Below are positions 11,151 to 24,700 of a stretch of 64,000 nt of DNA, one piece after another. A model generated the notes under the pieces. That model did no database searches and had not been told where the DNA came from. It was given only the letters and a program-made list of their open reading frames with translations. The DNA comes from Patiria miniata (lineage: Eukaryota > Echinodermata > Asteroidea > Valvatida > Asterinidae): assembly GCF_015706575.1 (NCBI RefSeq), contig NW_024037047.1:3290632-3354631 (forward strand). Direction: 5' to 3'. The position numbers were made by a program, and so were the translations under genes. Numbering within the stretch: position 1 is the stretch's first letter; every line of letters begins with the position of its first letter.

Positions 11151-12640
11151 CTGTGACAATGAGCCACTGAATCTTAGGTAATAATTGACAATATGGTAAT
11201 CGAACGTTCACATAATACGGTACGGCTGGCCTCAAACTTATGGGAAACAATCTTTGGTGCGACAAACATTTGTTGAAAAAGGTAGATTTGTCACCATAAG
11301 CTCCTATATTTAATTATGAAGATCTATTGCTTAAATTTTAAAATACGATGGTACATTTTATGACTTGGCTTAAATAATCAATATTACACACTGTTTGTTA
11401 ATGCAAAAAACATACTTCGATTGTTTTGTAGGCTTATTTTTCATTTAGTATATGTAAAAAAAAAATAATAAATGTAAAATATCTCAAGTACTGTTTTTTT
11501 TCCTTCTCAAAAATTACTCGAATGTCTACTCCAATTCGAAAGTCATAATATTTATGTATAGACCATGTGCTCTGTAACGTCATGCGGAGAGGCAACCGCT
11601 AGGCAAAACCAAATTTGCCCACATTAAACATTATGTGTCAACACTTTTTAACCACTAATATTTAAAGAGATAAACATGCAGTGCATGAGAGAATCGTTTC
11701 CTTATCATCAGGCATCAAGTAACTGCAACATCCAATTTCATAAAGAAATGCTTACTAATGTGTTTTAAGGGAAGTCAAATATGCCCACCGATTACGAAAT
11801 CTACTTTTGCCCTACTGGGCATTTCCGTTGTGTGTATTTGAGTACAATTTCAAATGGTCCGTTTAAGAATGACTGACTTTCTAGTTTCTGATCTATATTT
11901 TGTTTCTGATCTTTAATGTATGAAATTGAAAGTGATGTTCAATTTGAAATTATAAACTACTCAAACATGTGTATACAAGTCCTTTTGCTAAACGTTAAAA
12001 AGACTGGATTTGATTCATCTTGCTTGTTGCGCCATCGTTTTTATTATTCGTTTCATTTGCTTTGCAATGTCTCAGAGTAAACCTGAATCTCTGTACACTG
12101 TACATTTTGCACGTGCTTTTTAGGCATTGCATCAACAACTGAAATAAATTCCAAGCTATGTATTGTACAAGCCAAGTATGCAACCACCTCGTTATCATTC
12201 CTTCTTTCACCTGGTCGTTTCCTTCAGAACTGTAACAGTTTAATTATCTCACTCTGGCAAGCATGAGGAAGCATAAGCGATAACGGAACCACTTCGACTT
12301 CCCTTAGACGGTGTTAGGATCAGGCTGCCAGAGCCATCAGCCCGCGTATTTGCAGCCAACGAGGACTTGGACCTTTAGGCGAAAAAAAAAATATTCAGTC
12401 TCTGGTCAGACCAAAGTTCCAGAATTGACGCGGGGACGCGGATTGTACAGACAAGGTGGGGTACTATTTTGCTTTTTTGGTGTCCTCATGTACATTGGTG
12501 TCCTCGTAATTGCCTTGGTGCAATTTCCCATTCCTTGGTGCTCTTTTGTAAAAAAAAATACCTTCTGGCGGAGTTATAGAGGGTATCACTGGGATGATCA
12601 CCCTTTGACATTATAACAACGCATTAGCGGTATACAGGTA
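11150..12640. other. Spacer A-B, left part, shared between units
   Basis: No gene seen. The stretch aligns with 30790-31960 and 48070-49500, so it belongs to the ancestral repeat unit. Bases about 12375-12560 replace the GC-richer block present in the other two spacers and contain a reiterated GGTGTCCTC/CCTTGGTG motif. Confidence 0.5.
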
Positions 12641-14887
12641 AACAAAATAAAAAAAATTCATGACTAGACATATGTTTGTGGACAAACATAGGGCTGTTTC
12701 GGTAGCTTTTTGTGAAATGTGACATGTGTTCCATCAACGAAGGATGTGTAGTTCTGTTTATAATAAATGGTGGCATATAAATGTATTATGTGATTCCATT
12801 CGCATAGGGCTTTGAATTATGACGTCACATGTCACGTGATGACGTCATGATGACGTCACATAAAGTTTCATCTATTACTATAATATTATGGTAAAGAACA
12901 ACTTAGCCTGAGCAAACATCGTTGAAAGCAAGTTCGCGTCTTTCACCAATTTTAAATTACAAAGCACTTCCGGTTTCAACCAGAAGAAAGGGTCACGTGA
13001 TTTATTTGCACATATTTAAAAAATGAAGACCCTCGATAATTCTATCAATTCCCGCAAAAATCATGTTCAGGTCTCGACCACCTAATTTTTTTCTACCTAT
13101 AACACATCTCGGTCTAGCCACATACCAAGTTTCAACCCAATCAGACTTACAGTTCTGTAGATATAGGACTTCATAATATGCACGTAAATTTTCAAAAATC
13201 AATAAAAAAAATTAGGTGATGACGTCATCATGACGTCATAGTCTTGGCATAATTTTTGTATGAGGGTCTTCCTTGGCTGTAACATTGATGACGATTCTAG
13301 ATCGCCAAGTTATAGAAATGGTGGCTTGAAAACGTGTACTAAGTCAATGGGCTAACACGTGTACAAAGTTAACGGGCTAAAAACAAAATCCCACTGCAGA
13401 AAAATTGCACCTTTAAATTCGTAATTTGCCTTTGAACTGAAACATTTTTATGAAATATTACTTGATATTCTGACCCTTAGGAATATGTTTAATCGAATGA
13501 CAGCGCGAAAAAAATACGATTTCTCTCTCCTTCTCATAGTAATTCTCGGCTGAATTTCAGAACTACTCAGTAAGATATCAGTGTTGTATAGGAAAAGACT
13601 TGTGGAAAATCCCACTGCAGAAAAACTGCACCTTTAAATACGTAACATAGGGCTTTTCGGCATTATGATTTTTTATTATACGTCCCTGACTATGCGCATG
13701 CACGAACATAAAATCTGTCAAAGTTAGCCAAAAATCGGCTAAAACGGTCACTGTGATATGATGTGGACAGGATTTGGCCTCGGCAACACGTGCTCTGCAG
13801 GCTGACTGACATTACATGTACGATGTACATGTACATGTACAGTATGTGCGTAACGTACGTGTATGTACATATAGACGTTCTGTGCATGTTTTAGAGCAGA
13901 TGTATTGTCAACCTGAAGTTTTAAGCGTGCGCAGGGCATGTCCGAGTTCGCTTATTGCCTTGAAGCTTTGAAATGTGTTAGACCTACCCTTAAATCGACA
14001 ATTAAAGTAAAAACTAACATAAAAACTGCCATGGTTGATTTTTCAGGAATTTTCAAATGAAAAAGGGTCTTTTTATTATAACTTCCGGTCTGATGACGTC
14101 ATTCGCCTAAAACTTTGCACACGTCTTAAGTGGGTCAAGGTCATCATATACACCAATATTTAGGCGATTCCGACAAACTTCGCCATAGACATCTATTCAA
14201 AATACATTTTTGCAAATTTTCAACCTGTCGCTAGAGGGCGCTCGAAGATTGCATGACGTCATTGGTAGATGATTTGAAGAATACTTTTTGCCAAGAGACT
14301 AACACCGTTAAAAGCAAGTTCATATCTATTACCATTTTTAAATAATAAGCCACTTCCGGTTTTGGCCTTTTTCGACCGGAAGCAAGGGTCACGTGATTTC
14401 ACGCACACTGAATGAAATAAAGACATCAACCTACTCTACCACTTGCCGGTAACAGAATGCTGCGGACGCGTACGGTTGATTTCTTATGCATTTTTAAATA
14501 TTAAAAGTGTCACAATTTAATTGCCTATAACTACACACCGGATGACGTCATCATGACGTCATCATTACACAATGTTGTTTGAATTAGGGTCTTTGCTTGG
14601 ACAAAGTTTGGTGCAAATGAATTACTGGCAAAGAGTCAAAAATGCCCTTTGAAAATCGACAATTTTTTTCGATTTCTGTGTACAAAGTCTATGGGAAAAA
14701 TTAAATATTCAAAATTCTATAATAAATTAGTCGATGACGTCACGATGACGTCAATGTTCGGCACACAACTTCAGATGCTGGTCTAAGTGTGTGCCAAGTA
14801 TAAAATCAATCGGATTGATTTTAGTGCCCAAAGTGCCGGTGACAAAAAAAACGTGTAAAAATGCTATGGGCAAAATGACTGAAAAAG

Positions 14888-14922
<35 letters not shown>

Positions 14923-14933
14923 ACGAAAACAAA

Positions 14934-15028
14934 GGCTGTTTCGGCAAAAATGCCGAAACAGCCAAAAATAAAAAAATAAAAATCTTAACGAAAACAAAGG
15001 CTGTTTCGGCAAAAGTGCCGAAACAGCC
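14934..15028. repeat. Two tandem 30-base hairpins with A-rich leader
   Basis: Hairpins at 14934-14963 and 14999-15028 have 12-base arms (GGCTGTTTCGGC / GCCGAAACAGCC) and a 6-base loop. Each is preceded by AATCTTAACGAAAACAAA, so a unit of about 65 bases is repeated. A run of about 29 A precedes the first (from 14888). Confidence 0.8.
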
Positions 15029-16240
15029 AATAAAGTAAAACTAGAAATGTGTTTGTGGACAAACACTGAGCTGTTTCGAACGTTTTATTAATGACTGCCG
15101 TATTAGTTTCATCAAGGTCGAATGAACATGTACATGCATATTCTATACAAAAAGTGTCCATCTTATGTAAAAAAAAATTAAAAAGCATTTTTCACGACGT
15201 CATGATGACGGCACACATTTTTTGAAATTTTCTGTGTCTATCTAACAAACCTTTTGCAAAAAAGAATTTCGAATTAACCACGTTACATTGATGGGATATG
15301 AGTAAAAGGTCCAAAAATTGAATAGTTCATATAAAATCACATGATGACGTCATCATGACGTCACTGCAATTTTTGTCTATAACGCTTCCTGGAATATCTG
15401 TATATCGAGATTGAACCCAATCGGACCACAGGTTCTCTGGATATAGTGACTTAAACTATGCAGTTTTAGGATGACGTCATGTGACACGTGATGACGTCAT
15501 GATGACGTCATGATTCGGCATACATCTTCAGATGGTTGTATAAGTGTGTGCCGGGTTTGAGGTTGATCGGACCGTATTTTATATAATTTTTGCAAAATTT
15601 GAAGAAAATATTAAAATTTGAAAAATTCATAAAAAATCAGATGATGACGTCACTTCAGATTTTGAATGCTGTTATCTATACCTACCTACCCACCAAGTTT
15701 CATAACGATCGGACATACCCTTATATGTGAATAAAAAAATCACGTTTTTGATGACGTCATCATGACGTCACACATTTTACGAATTTTTGTGCATCTATCT
15801 ATGACCTAACAAACCTGTTACAAAAAGAATTTCGAATATACCACATTCCGTTTATGAGATATGAGTAAAAGGTCAAAAAATTGAATAATTTAAATAAAAT
15901 CACACGATGAGGTCATCATGACGTCACCGCAATTTTCGTCTATAACATGTCACGGAATACTTGCATACCAAGTTTGAACCAAATCGGACTTCCGGTTCTG
16001 TAGATATAGGGCCTTAAAATATGCTCTTTTAGGATGACGTCACGTGACACGTGATGACGTCAGCATGACAAAAAATTTCGGCACACATCTTCAGATGGTG
16101 GTCTTAGTGTGTGCCAGGTTTGAAGTCGATCGGATTTGAAAAAGGTCCAAAAGTGCGTTGTAGAACGAAAACACGTGTTATCCTATGGGAAAAAAAGTGG
16201 AAGAAAAAAAAAAAAAGAGAAAAAAAAATAACAAAAACAA

Positions 16241-16324
16241 GAGCTGTTTCGGTGTGTACACCGAAACAGCTAAAAAAAATCTTAACGAAAACAAAGGCTG
16301 TTTCGGCAAAAGTGCCGAAACAGC
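16241..16324. repeat. Two further hairpins closing the composite repeat
   Basis: 16241-16270 is a perfect inverted repeat with 14-base arms (AGCTGTTTCGGTGT / ACACCGAAACAGCT) around GT. 16295-16324 is the same hairpin as at 14999-15028. The same AATCTTAACGAAAACAAA leader sits between them. Confidence 0.8.
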
Positions 16325-16325
16325 C

Positions 16326-18640
16326 AAATATGGAAAACACAGCTGGGCGGACTTAGTCATATCCGTTGTCACAATATGCAAGTTCAATCCACGAGTGACA
16401 ATCAGCGAGTGAGTCAGTAAGTCAGGTGTAAAGATGACTATAGTCTGGCCCCTCTGGGATCAGTGAACAGCAAAGGCTGATTATTGACAATTACATATGT
16501 TGAACGTATGTATTAATATATATTATATATTATTAATATGTATTATTATCATTAATGACAGTGTTAACGCTTTTAAACCTAATGTGGTTATTAATTAAAT
16601 AGGCCTATACCTTGAACTAAAAAGACGACATAATTAGCAGAATGGGAATCCCATCGTTATTCAAGGGTGTTATTCCCCCTTTGATTTTAAAGGTCTTTAA
16701 GTTTCTACAGATATGCAAATATAACCAAATGGAAATTCCCTTCCACAGTCTGTTGTGATATTAAGCTCAGGCATAAACTATAGACTGTTCATATAACGCA
16801 GTAGTGTAAATACTCTTGGACCTTGTATCTTGGGCGTAGCAGTTGTGCTGATGCTGTATGCATAAATACTTGTGTTATTGCTTCCCGTGGCCATTTCTGT
16901 CTGGATTCGGAACGAAATCTTCAGGTTCGCCAGTTACCATTAGGACCACGCTCATTTTTACAAGGTGTGACGTTAACCAGAAAGAGTGCTGATACCGTTC
17001 GAGTATTTTATGAAACTCTGGTGAGTAGCTGACATTTTCTTTTGCTTCAATTCACATTGACATGTAGTCATAATTACTGAAGGATATAAGCTTTCATAAT
17101 GTGCCTCTAAGAATTCGTCCTTGCTCTACAGGGTTTTCTCAAAATGCCACCCACTAATTACGGGACATCAACATGATCAAACTAATGACAGAATTACCAT
17201 CATTTGGGTTTCATCATAACCTAGGGGCAGTCAGCTTCCCATTGATATATTGGATGTATTCTTCTGGTCTTGCATCACTGAATTCCATTTGTTTTTAACA
17301 CGGTTTGTAAAAAAATGCATCAGTTGGTAAACCAGTTGAAATACTAAACATGTTTAGAGTATCGGTGGATATTGTTTAGCAATTGGACATTGATGTTTAG
17401 TCACGGGACACATAATGTTTGTCTTCTGAATATGTTATCAACGAGGTAGGAATATTGCACGTTTTTGTTTTATTGTAGGTTCAAAATACGGACTTTTAAA
17501 TTTTTCAAATCGATTGATAATCTTAATCATTCAGAATTTTTAATCTTACACGAATCACCCTCCAAAAGTCCACCTACCCTTTTATACCCACGGCGTGTGT
17601 TTGAGCTGCTGATGTATGTTGGTGGGTGGGTGTTTCTGCATTTAATGGGGGGGGGGGGGTTGAACAACAGTGGACAACAGGGTCCCCAGTTCCCGAGAGG
17701 TCTCTAATTTGGATTCGTGTACAAAACACATGAGAGGTCCTCCTAAAAAGCTAGTACAAACAAAAAAGGGACAATAGGGGGCCCCCGATTGCAAGCAAAT
17801 ACACATTTATGATGGTGCGTGGGTGGGAAGTGGGTTGGCAGGTTTGTGAACAGTTAACTCAGCCATATATTGAATTCATGCAACTCGAATATAACATCTT
17901 TGAAAACACTGATGCGCATGTGTCTAATTTGCATTTTTGTTTGGGCACATTAGATCATGCCCCATTCGAGTGCACGGACGGTGTTGTGTTAAAGCCGTCT
18001 TATTACCTTACCCGGTCGCCGTGGGTTGTACTATTTGGCACTTGTTCAAACCTTTTCAGCGGTGGGGGAAATCTTCCATGCCCCATCCCACCATTCCTGT
18101 TGATCACGTAGATTATGTCCCCTAGTCTTGGCCTGCACATCATAAAGGTTTGAAATGGACTACTCAAAACCCTGTTCTTTAAATAGATTCTCTCCTACCA
18201 CCAAAACCAGCCACAGTGGGTCAAATTCAGTTACATTGGAGGTCATTCCCCAGCACGATTCAGTGAAACTACGGTGTCCCCAAAATTTCCTTGAAGCATT
18301 TCCTGACATTCCATTTCCTAGTTTCCTTGATGTTTGAAATGCAGCTTGTGATGCCGCGCTGCGGCACAAGTCTGTGATTAAATGTTTTCTTGATGCTTTC
18401 TTGAATTCTCCTTGAAGCTATACATCTTATGTCAGGTTGTGTGCTTCGAATTTCGAAACAATGAAAGTCAGTGATGCATGAATAGATGTATACATCCAAG
18501 ATATCTTTGGAAACCTCACTGAACACAGTTAATGATAAACTGATTATTATTGCCATTAATGTCATACTTTGTTTATGTTATCCCCTTGCCAACAAAGACT
18601 AACGAACGATTTACTCCAGAATGCGATCGGTGTCATTTTC
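16326..18640. other. Upstream region of gene B
   Basis: Aligns with 32990-35330 upstream of C and 50960-53320 upstream of D, so it is probably the shared promoter and 5' region. It contains a candidate non-coding first exon (see separate entry), a G run at 17647-17659 and a GTGAGTCAGTAAGTCAGG motif. No open frame with a domain is present. Confidence 0.5.
16870..17020 (+). promoter_or_regulatory. Candidate 5' UTR exon of gene B
   Basis: The signal-peptide exon starts at an acceptor (TTTCTTTCCAG at 18637-18647), so a non-coding exon should lie upstream. A good donor, CTCTG|GTGAGTAG, occurs at 17020 and is kept in C and D. The 5' limit is a guess. The surrounding DNA is conserved throughout, so conservation alone is weak support. 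Confidence 0.25.
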
Positions 18641-18684
18641 TTTCCAGAGAACTGCCTACGTAGGAGCTTATCTCAAAACCGGAC

Positions 18685-18757
18685 ATGTTTCTAACGTTCC
18701 TGTTCCTCTTAGTTGAGTTGTGCAGTGTTGAGAGCAGAACATGCCCAGCCAGTTCTG
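18685..18757 (+). CDS. Gene B exon 1: signal peptide
   Basis: Encodes MFLTFLFLLVELCSVESR then TCPASS; the ATG is preceded by a 37-base untranslated piece of the same exon after TTTCCAG. The hydrophobic core is FLTFLFLLV. The exon is identical in sequence to that of D in the coding part, while C has LIVGLCGV. Confidence 0.75.
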
Positions 18758-21700
18758 GTAAAGAAATAGTCATTGTTTTTTTATACTTTCAATAATACAG
18801 GCCATCCTAGTAAAGCGGTTTTCAAAGCACACAGCAACCGTGAAATGTATACAGATAAGCTAAAAAGTTGAATAAGTTGTGGAGGTAGCGTGATGGGAAA
18901 AGTTTACTTTTGTAATTCATTAGTAACAGTCAATAAGTGAGTGACTTGACTTGAGCAAATCTAATTCACAAGTGACAGTCTGCCGATTAGTCACCAGATG
19001 AGTCAGGTCAGTCAGGTACAAAGAAGACTATAGGCGGCCCATTTGGGATCAGGAATCACATAAAATACTTGAACACGATATTGATTTCTGATCATGTAAA
19101 CAAAACGTAAAGATTGTACGCTAAAATAATAGCCCAGCACCAGTACACATATAAGTTACATATCAAATACTTTGTGGTCAAAATATATTGTTAGGTTCAT
19201 ACTGCACGTCTTACGCACCCCCCCCCCCCAATGTTTGAAAGGTTGAAAAGAAATGTTCTTATGAACATATTTTGTACAACTTTCTACACCTAAATTCATG
19301 CAAACTATTTGACACCCCTTTTTGTCAAATTTCATTGAAAAGTTCGATTCTTATAACATTTCAATGTGTCCTTGCTTTTGCGGAATTGAGGGCGCTGTTG
19401 CTGTGATGTCATTTTAGGAAGACTCTATTCAGTTTTTCTGTTCAATGGTGAACCCCGAAATTTGCTCGTTGAAAACATCTGTTAGAAAAATTTGCTCGTT
19501 GGATTACTATCATTTACTGACACAACAAAAAATCACCAAAGAAAAGACCATTTGCGACAGCAATATATCCAACAATCTTGCAACGTTTTGTGCTGAAATA
19601 ACTGTAACATTGAGGTTTCTTCCTGAAATGACATCACACCTCTGCTCATGAATATGAAAATTATCATGATTATAAAAAAAACAAACAAAAGGGCAACAAA
19701 ATCCCAATGAAAAAGCCAACACACAAACAAACAAAATTAAATGGGACTCAAGTTTTCTTTTTCAAGGACGGCATTACAAAAAAAATACATTGCATTGGCC
19801 CTATAAATTAAACACCTACAATATTGGAACTCATTGCTCTCCTCTTGTTTTTTTTTTCTTCATTTTATTTTAATTTTTTTTATTTTATATATTTTTTTTT
19901 TTTTGGGGGGGGGGATTGGTTTTGTATACGAAATCCAACTTCCCCAAGCATTCGTGAGACGACTATTGACCTTTTGTGTTCAAGGTCCACCGTTGAATGT
20001 GTATACAAAATCATACACGTACGCAGACAGTTTCCTGATAACACGGTTATCGATTCATGTTTGACTTGACCGCAGCTGGATCTCTAAAATAACATACATT
20101 GGCATCTCACAGAAACGAATGCCCAAGAGGTCTTCTATGATGCCAACAATCGAGGGAACTTCCAACGAGGGTTGTGGCATCGCATTCCCTGTCGATCCTA
20201 TCGTTCCGGGGAGAACCTGCTCGCAGTATACTGGTACCGGGGAGAAAACGTGGACGACCCAAACAAAGTGCTCCTGATCAGTTATCTCGAAAACAATTTG
20301 TATGCAAGCAGCGATCGATACACATTTTCCTCCGAGTTTAGTCTCGTGGTCCAAGATATCAGAGACAGTGATGCGTGCAGATACCTATGTCAGGTTGTGT
20401 CGACTCTCACGACTCAGAGGGATGACAAGACTGATATTCAGGTTATCGGTAAGAAACCATTGTATGACTACCTAGTCCATCTGTAATTCAAATCACGAAA
20501 TACACAAGCAATTCATTATGAATATAATCACGAATTCATGTATATAAGAGTATGTTAGTAGTTGCATGCATCCTGTGAGAGAAAAGATATTTAATGAGCT
20601 AGTGAATTCATTACTTCCTGCCGGTTTCCGGAGACTGAGGGATTACAACTGGTGGCCATAAACCATACACCAAGAACAATTTGTGACATCGACAGAGTGG
20701 CACCCCCATGTCCCTATACCCTATACACACCCTAGACTATTGCTACCTAGCACAAACCTCTGCCCTGATATCTCGAAAAAATTCCTGAGCTTCTGGCAAC
20801 ACAGTGACCAACACAAAAAGAGGAGGAGGGGGGTCCCCAGTGTCACATATTTCGTTACTTATGCATACAAATTTACTTTATTTCTCGGGATAGACGGCAA
20901 AACTAAGACAAAAACATAATAAAGGACAACAACGGAACACCAAAAGAAAACAAAAAAAATGCTCCCAAAAGATCACCCAAAAGAGCCTCTGTCGAGGGGC
21001 TCTCCTGACTTAACGGTTCACAAAATTTATTTATTAAATTTCATTAGATTAGATTAAATTGAATCAAGACAACTTTAATACCAATTTTCACACGGACCCA
21101 CCCACATTACAATTATAATATGAATAAGTGAACTTAAACAACGATAGAGAGCGATATACAAATAAAATGTTATTAAAAACATTATCCGGTAATATAAAGA
21201 AATACAAAACTTGCGTTTCAAGCAAAACAAGTAACACGAACAAGAAAGCATGCGTTCTTTGAACAAGACGAAAGACCTTTACAAACAGAGTGGGCCATAA
21301 AAAAGTCAACAAACATGAATATTTTATGAATCGTTTTGGTTTCACATTTCTGTGACATGCCATCTTGATACATATGTCTGGGATTGTTCTTTATTAATTT
21401 TTTTCTTTTCATTTCTTCACAACCTTCAAAAATGTCATTCTATCACGCAAAATAATGACAATAATTCGCCTCGGAATATAATTTGACCAGTTTTCCTCGT
21501 TGTTATGTGGAAAGTGGCATACTGTTCAGTCGGTCTTCAATGCACAGCAAAATATACTCCAGTAATTTGTTTCCATTGTCTAAAAAGAAGAACTCAAAAA
21601 TTCTGGTAAATACATTCACAAAAAAAAGCGACTTAACGGCTCGGTAAAATTTAACGAAATCCAAAGCAAAATGTTAAGACAAACAAATAATTACCCATGA

Positions 21701-24700
21701 ATGAACAGAATAAATTCAACGCACTGCATATTTCATTAACAAAACAAAAATGAAATGCAGGTAAATAAAACACCGAAAGCAAGTCGATTTACAAAATTAG
21801 TAAGAATATAAATATATAATAATTGAGCAAACAATTAACTTCGAAAGAATGAAAATAAGACAAATAAATACCAATAAACTAAAACAAAATATGAAAACTC
21901 ATTGGAATGCGTGCAGTAAAGTGCATGTACAGAAAATATAAAAAAGGGAACATAACACAAACATAAAATTGAAATAAAACTTAAATACAATTCAACTGAA
22001 TCAGCAAATAAATACAACAAATACAAACATGCATACATCATATAAAAAATCTTTAGCAAAAAAAAATGATAAAACAAAAATAATGAGTTGAAAAGAATGA
22101 GAGATTTGATCTTGATAGAACTTTCAGCAATCTAAACAAACAATGGTAGATTGCTTGAATTATTGGCCACTAATATAAATAAACACTGACGATGACGATG
22201 AAGCATTTTGCCAGTCAGCATCTCTATCGATTTATCTTTGGCATACATGTCTCCTGTCACATACTTGTTATGAATCTATTGAAACATGTATTTCTATTCA
22301 ACCATCAGCCAAGCAGAAAATCAAAATACGTTCGTCTTGGCAAAAGTGAGATACACAACACAGAGGAAAATAAAGCATTGCCACATTCAGCTTCGGCTAT
22401 GAGTCAATGTTATGTTCATGATTTAGCTACATACCAAGCTACATCAAATCAGAACCACAGTTCTTTAGATAGGTTTCTCTTTCAGACTGCGAGTAATTTT
22501 AATACATACAGTTCTTTTACGTAACAGTAAACTGTTACATGTTTCAATTCTTTGATTTGTGATACAGGTGACAACTTTCCAGCCTGCACCATTTACACAC
22601 CGTCCACTGCCAGTCTCCAGCGAGGACGCAGACAGACGCTTCCGTGTCAATGCGCGTTACAGACGCCAGACGCATCAATATCTGTAGTGTATTGGTCCAC
22701 GGGAGCAGGCGTCACTACAGATACACAGATCATTGGTGCACGTTTCTCTGATGGTACCTCTGCTCAGTTCCAAGATGGCGCAGATTACACTATTAATAGC
22801 GATTCTTCCCTCACACTTAACTTTTTCAGTGGGCTAAATAGTACTTTGCGTATTTGGTGTCACGTCTTCATGGTGGATACTTCACAACGTAACTGCTACT
22901 ACGACGTGCACATTGAAGGTAAAACTCCTCAGCTTCAGCTAATTTCACGACACGTTACTCGCTGTCCTTTTACATCTTATGTATTATTCTATGCCAGTTT
23001 GGATTGATTTTAAAGTAAGTTTGGCAGCAGATAAAAGACTCAAATAACAGGCTGCCATCGTGGATCTGTGTTTATTTCCGATAACTTATCTCATAGAAAC
23101 GTTAACCCTAAAAGGGCCGGGGGGGGGGCGGAATCCGCCCCCCCCTCAACATTTTCCGTGATAGCTTCTAAAAAAAATTTTTTCGCGACCCGAGCTGTTA
23201 TGACTTTTTAGCCTCGAGCTTTGCGCATCTTTTGATACCAAAAACATAGAAATCGGACCACGGGTTGCCGCGTAGCGAAAAATTTTCCGGCGCTACGCGC
23301 CGTGAAAACTGAATTTTCGCATATACGTCGTGTACACAAAGCAGAATTGCCAGTTGTACATATGAATAATTAATTAGCCATAATTCCAAAACCCTTTGAC
23401 CTATAGTCATGAAATTTCTTGGGTATGTTCAGGAAGAGTTGCTCTATGCATGTGTCGAGTTTCAAAATTTTTCAACACTCGATGGCCGAGATCTTAGGGG
23501 GGGGGCGGAATCCGCCCCCCCCCCCCCCGGCTGAGAGATGGTCAAAATAACCCGGCCCCTTTAGGGTTAAAGGCAGATAACCCTCACCGATAAAGAAATG
23601 TGTACGTGAATCAGAAGAAAAATACTGTTGTCGATCGTAGAAACCCCCATGATTCAAATTTTACATTCGCATGTGAAACATCTACATTAGTATCCGGTTC
23701 GTTAGTGTGACGTCAGTTAAGTTTAAACCACGCCCATTGGCCATTACGTAGCATTGGAACCGCAAGCTAACGCAACTTGAGTGTTTTGCGCTCGCGTGTA
23801 TGACTTTTTACTAACGATCCAGATAGCCAACGTGATGTATTCGCGTTTGAATGTTAAGTCAGTAAAATGGTTTATTGAACAGAAACGGTATATTGTACCT
23901 GACTGACTGACTGAAACACTGACTGACTGACTGACTAACTCCCCGACTGACTCCCCGACTGTTACTGTCACTTGTTAACATTGCAGAACTTTCACGTTAT
24001 CCCGTAAGAACAATGAAATAACTCATCCAGTTCACTGTTTACACCCGAGTAATGTAAACACTTTCAATAACTGGTAATTCTAAATCACTTGAATATAATT
24101 ATGTGTGCTCTTGTTTTTCAGATGAAAGTTCGGCTGATTTCGGTCTCCAAGCCTCAATCTCGTCTTTCTACCTTCAGGAGGGACGAAATCAAACCATTCC
24201 CTGCATTGCATGGTCGCCCGGTGATGACCTATGCATGGTACAGTGGTTCAAAGTCGACACCTTGATAGGCCGACATGTAATCGTCAATTACTCCCTGTCC
24301 ACTGATGGTGTTTACGACTATCCTGGATTCTGTGTCGGTAATGGTTTTGGTTTGTCGATCAAATCCGTTAATGACACACATACAGGGAGATATGCCTGTG
24401 TCCCGGACAACAATTCTACAGACGAGGGCGCAATCGACGTTTACGTATTTGGTACGCCAGTAGTATGATTTGAGATATGCTTTTCTCTTGATTTGAAAAA
24501 CACAAAATGAACTCAATTCGGATTACATTTACATTTATTTCAAATAAAAAATGAACGAAATTCGGACTAGATTTACATTTATTTCAAATACACATGCTTC
24601 TGTGTATATCTTATGTATAACAAAAACTTTTTTTTCTGATCCCCATAATTATGGCTAATAAATATGTACTGTGGTTTTAAATCAGAACATAGTTGATTAA

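Larger units (their letters stand above)
12640..16325. mobile_element. Composite hairpin-tailed, TGACGTCA-rich repeat insertion
   Basis: Spacer B-C and C-D lack this block; flanking text (GGCGGAGTTATAGAG... before, TATGGAAAACACAG after) is shared, though about 190 bases of the ancestral spacer are missing here. It seems to hold two related units: about 12671-15028 and 15041-16324. Each opens with a TTTGTGGACAAACA palindrome then GCTGTTTCG, has a body of reworded sentences ending in ATCGGA, many copies of the 8-bp palindrome TGACGTCA, and closes with A-rich DNA and 30-base hairpins. No transposase or polymerase frame is visible, so the class is unknown. Confidence 0.6.

Noticed and set aside
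16111..16356. Lysine-rich open frames in the composite repeat (also 14791-14979)
   Set aside because: They read through poly-A and hairpin DNA; not a protein.
16823..17032. 69-residue open frame upstream of gene B
   Set aside because: No initiator conserved in C and D, no domain; at best it covers a non-coding first exon.
20113..20448. V(D)J-type recombination signals beside the V-like Ig1 exons
   Set aside because: I saw ordinary splice sites and no convincing CACAGTG heptamer with a nonamer at the exon edges.
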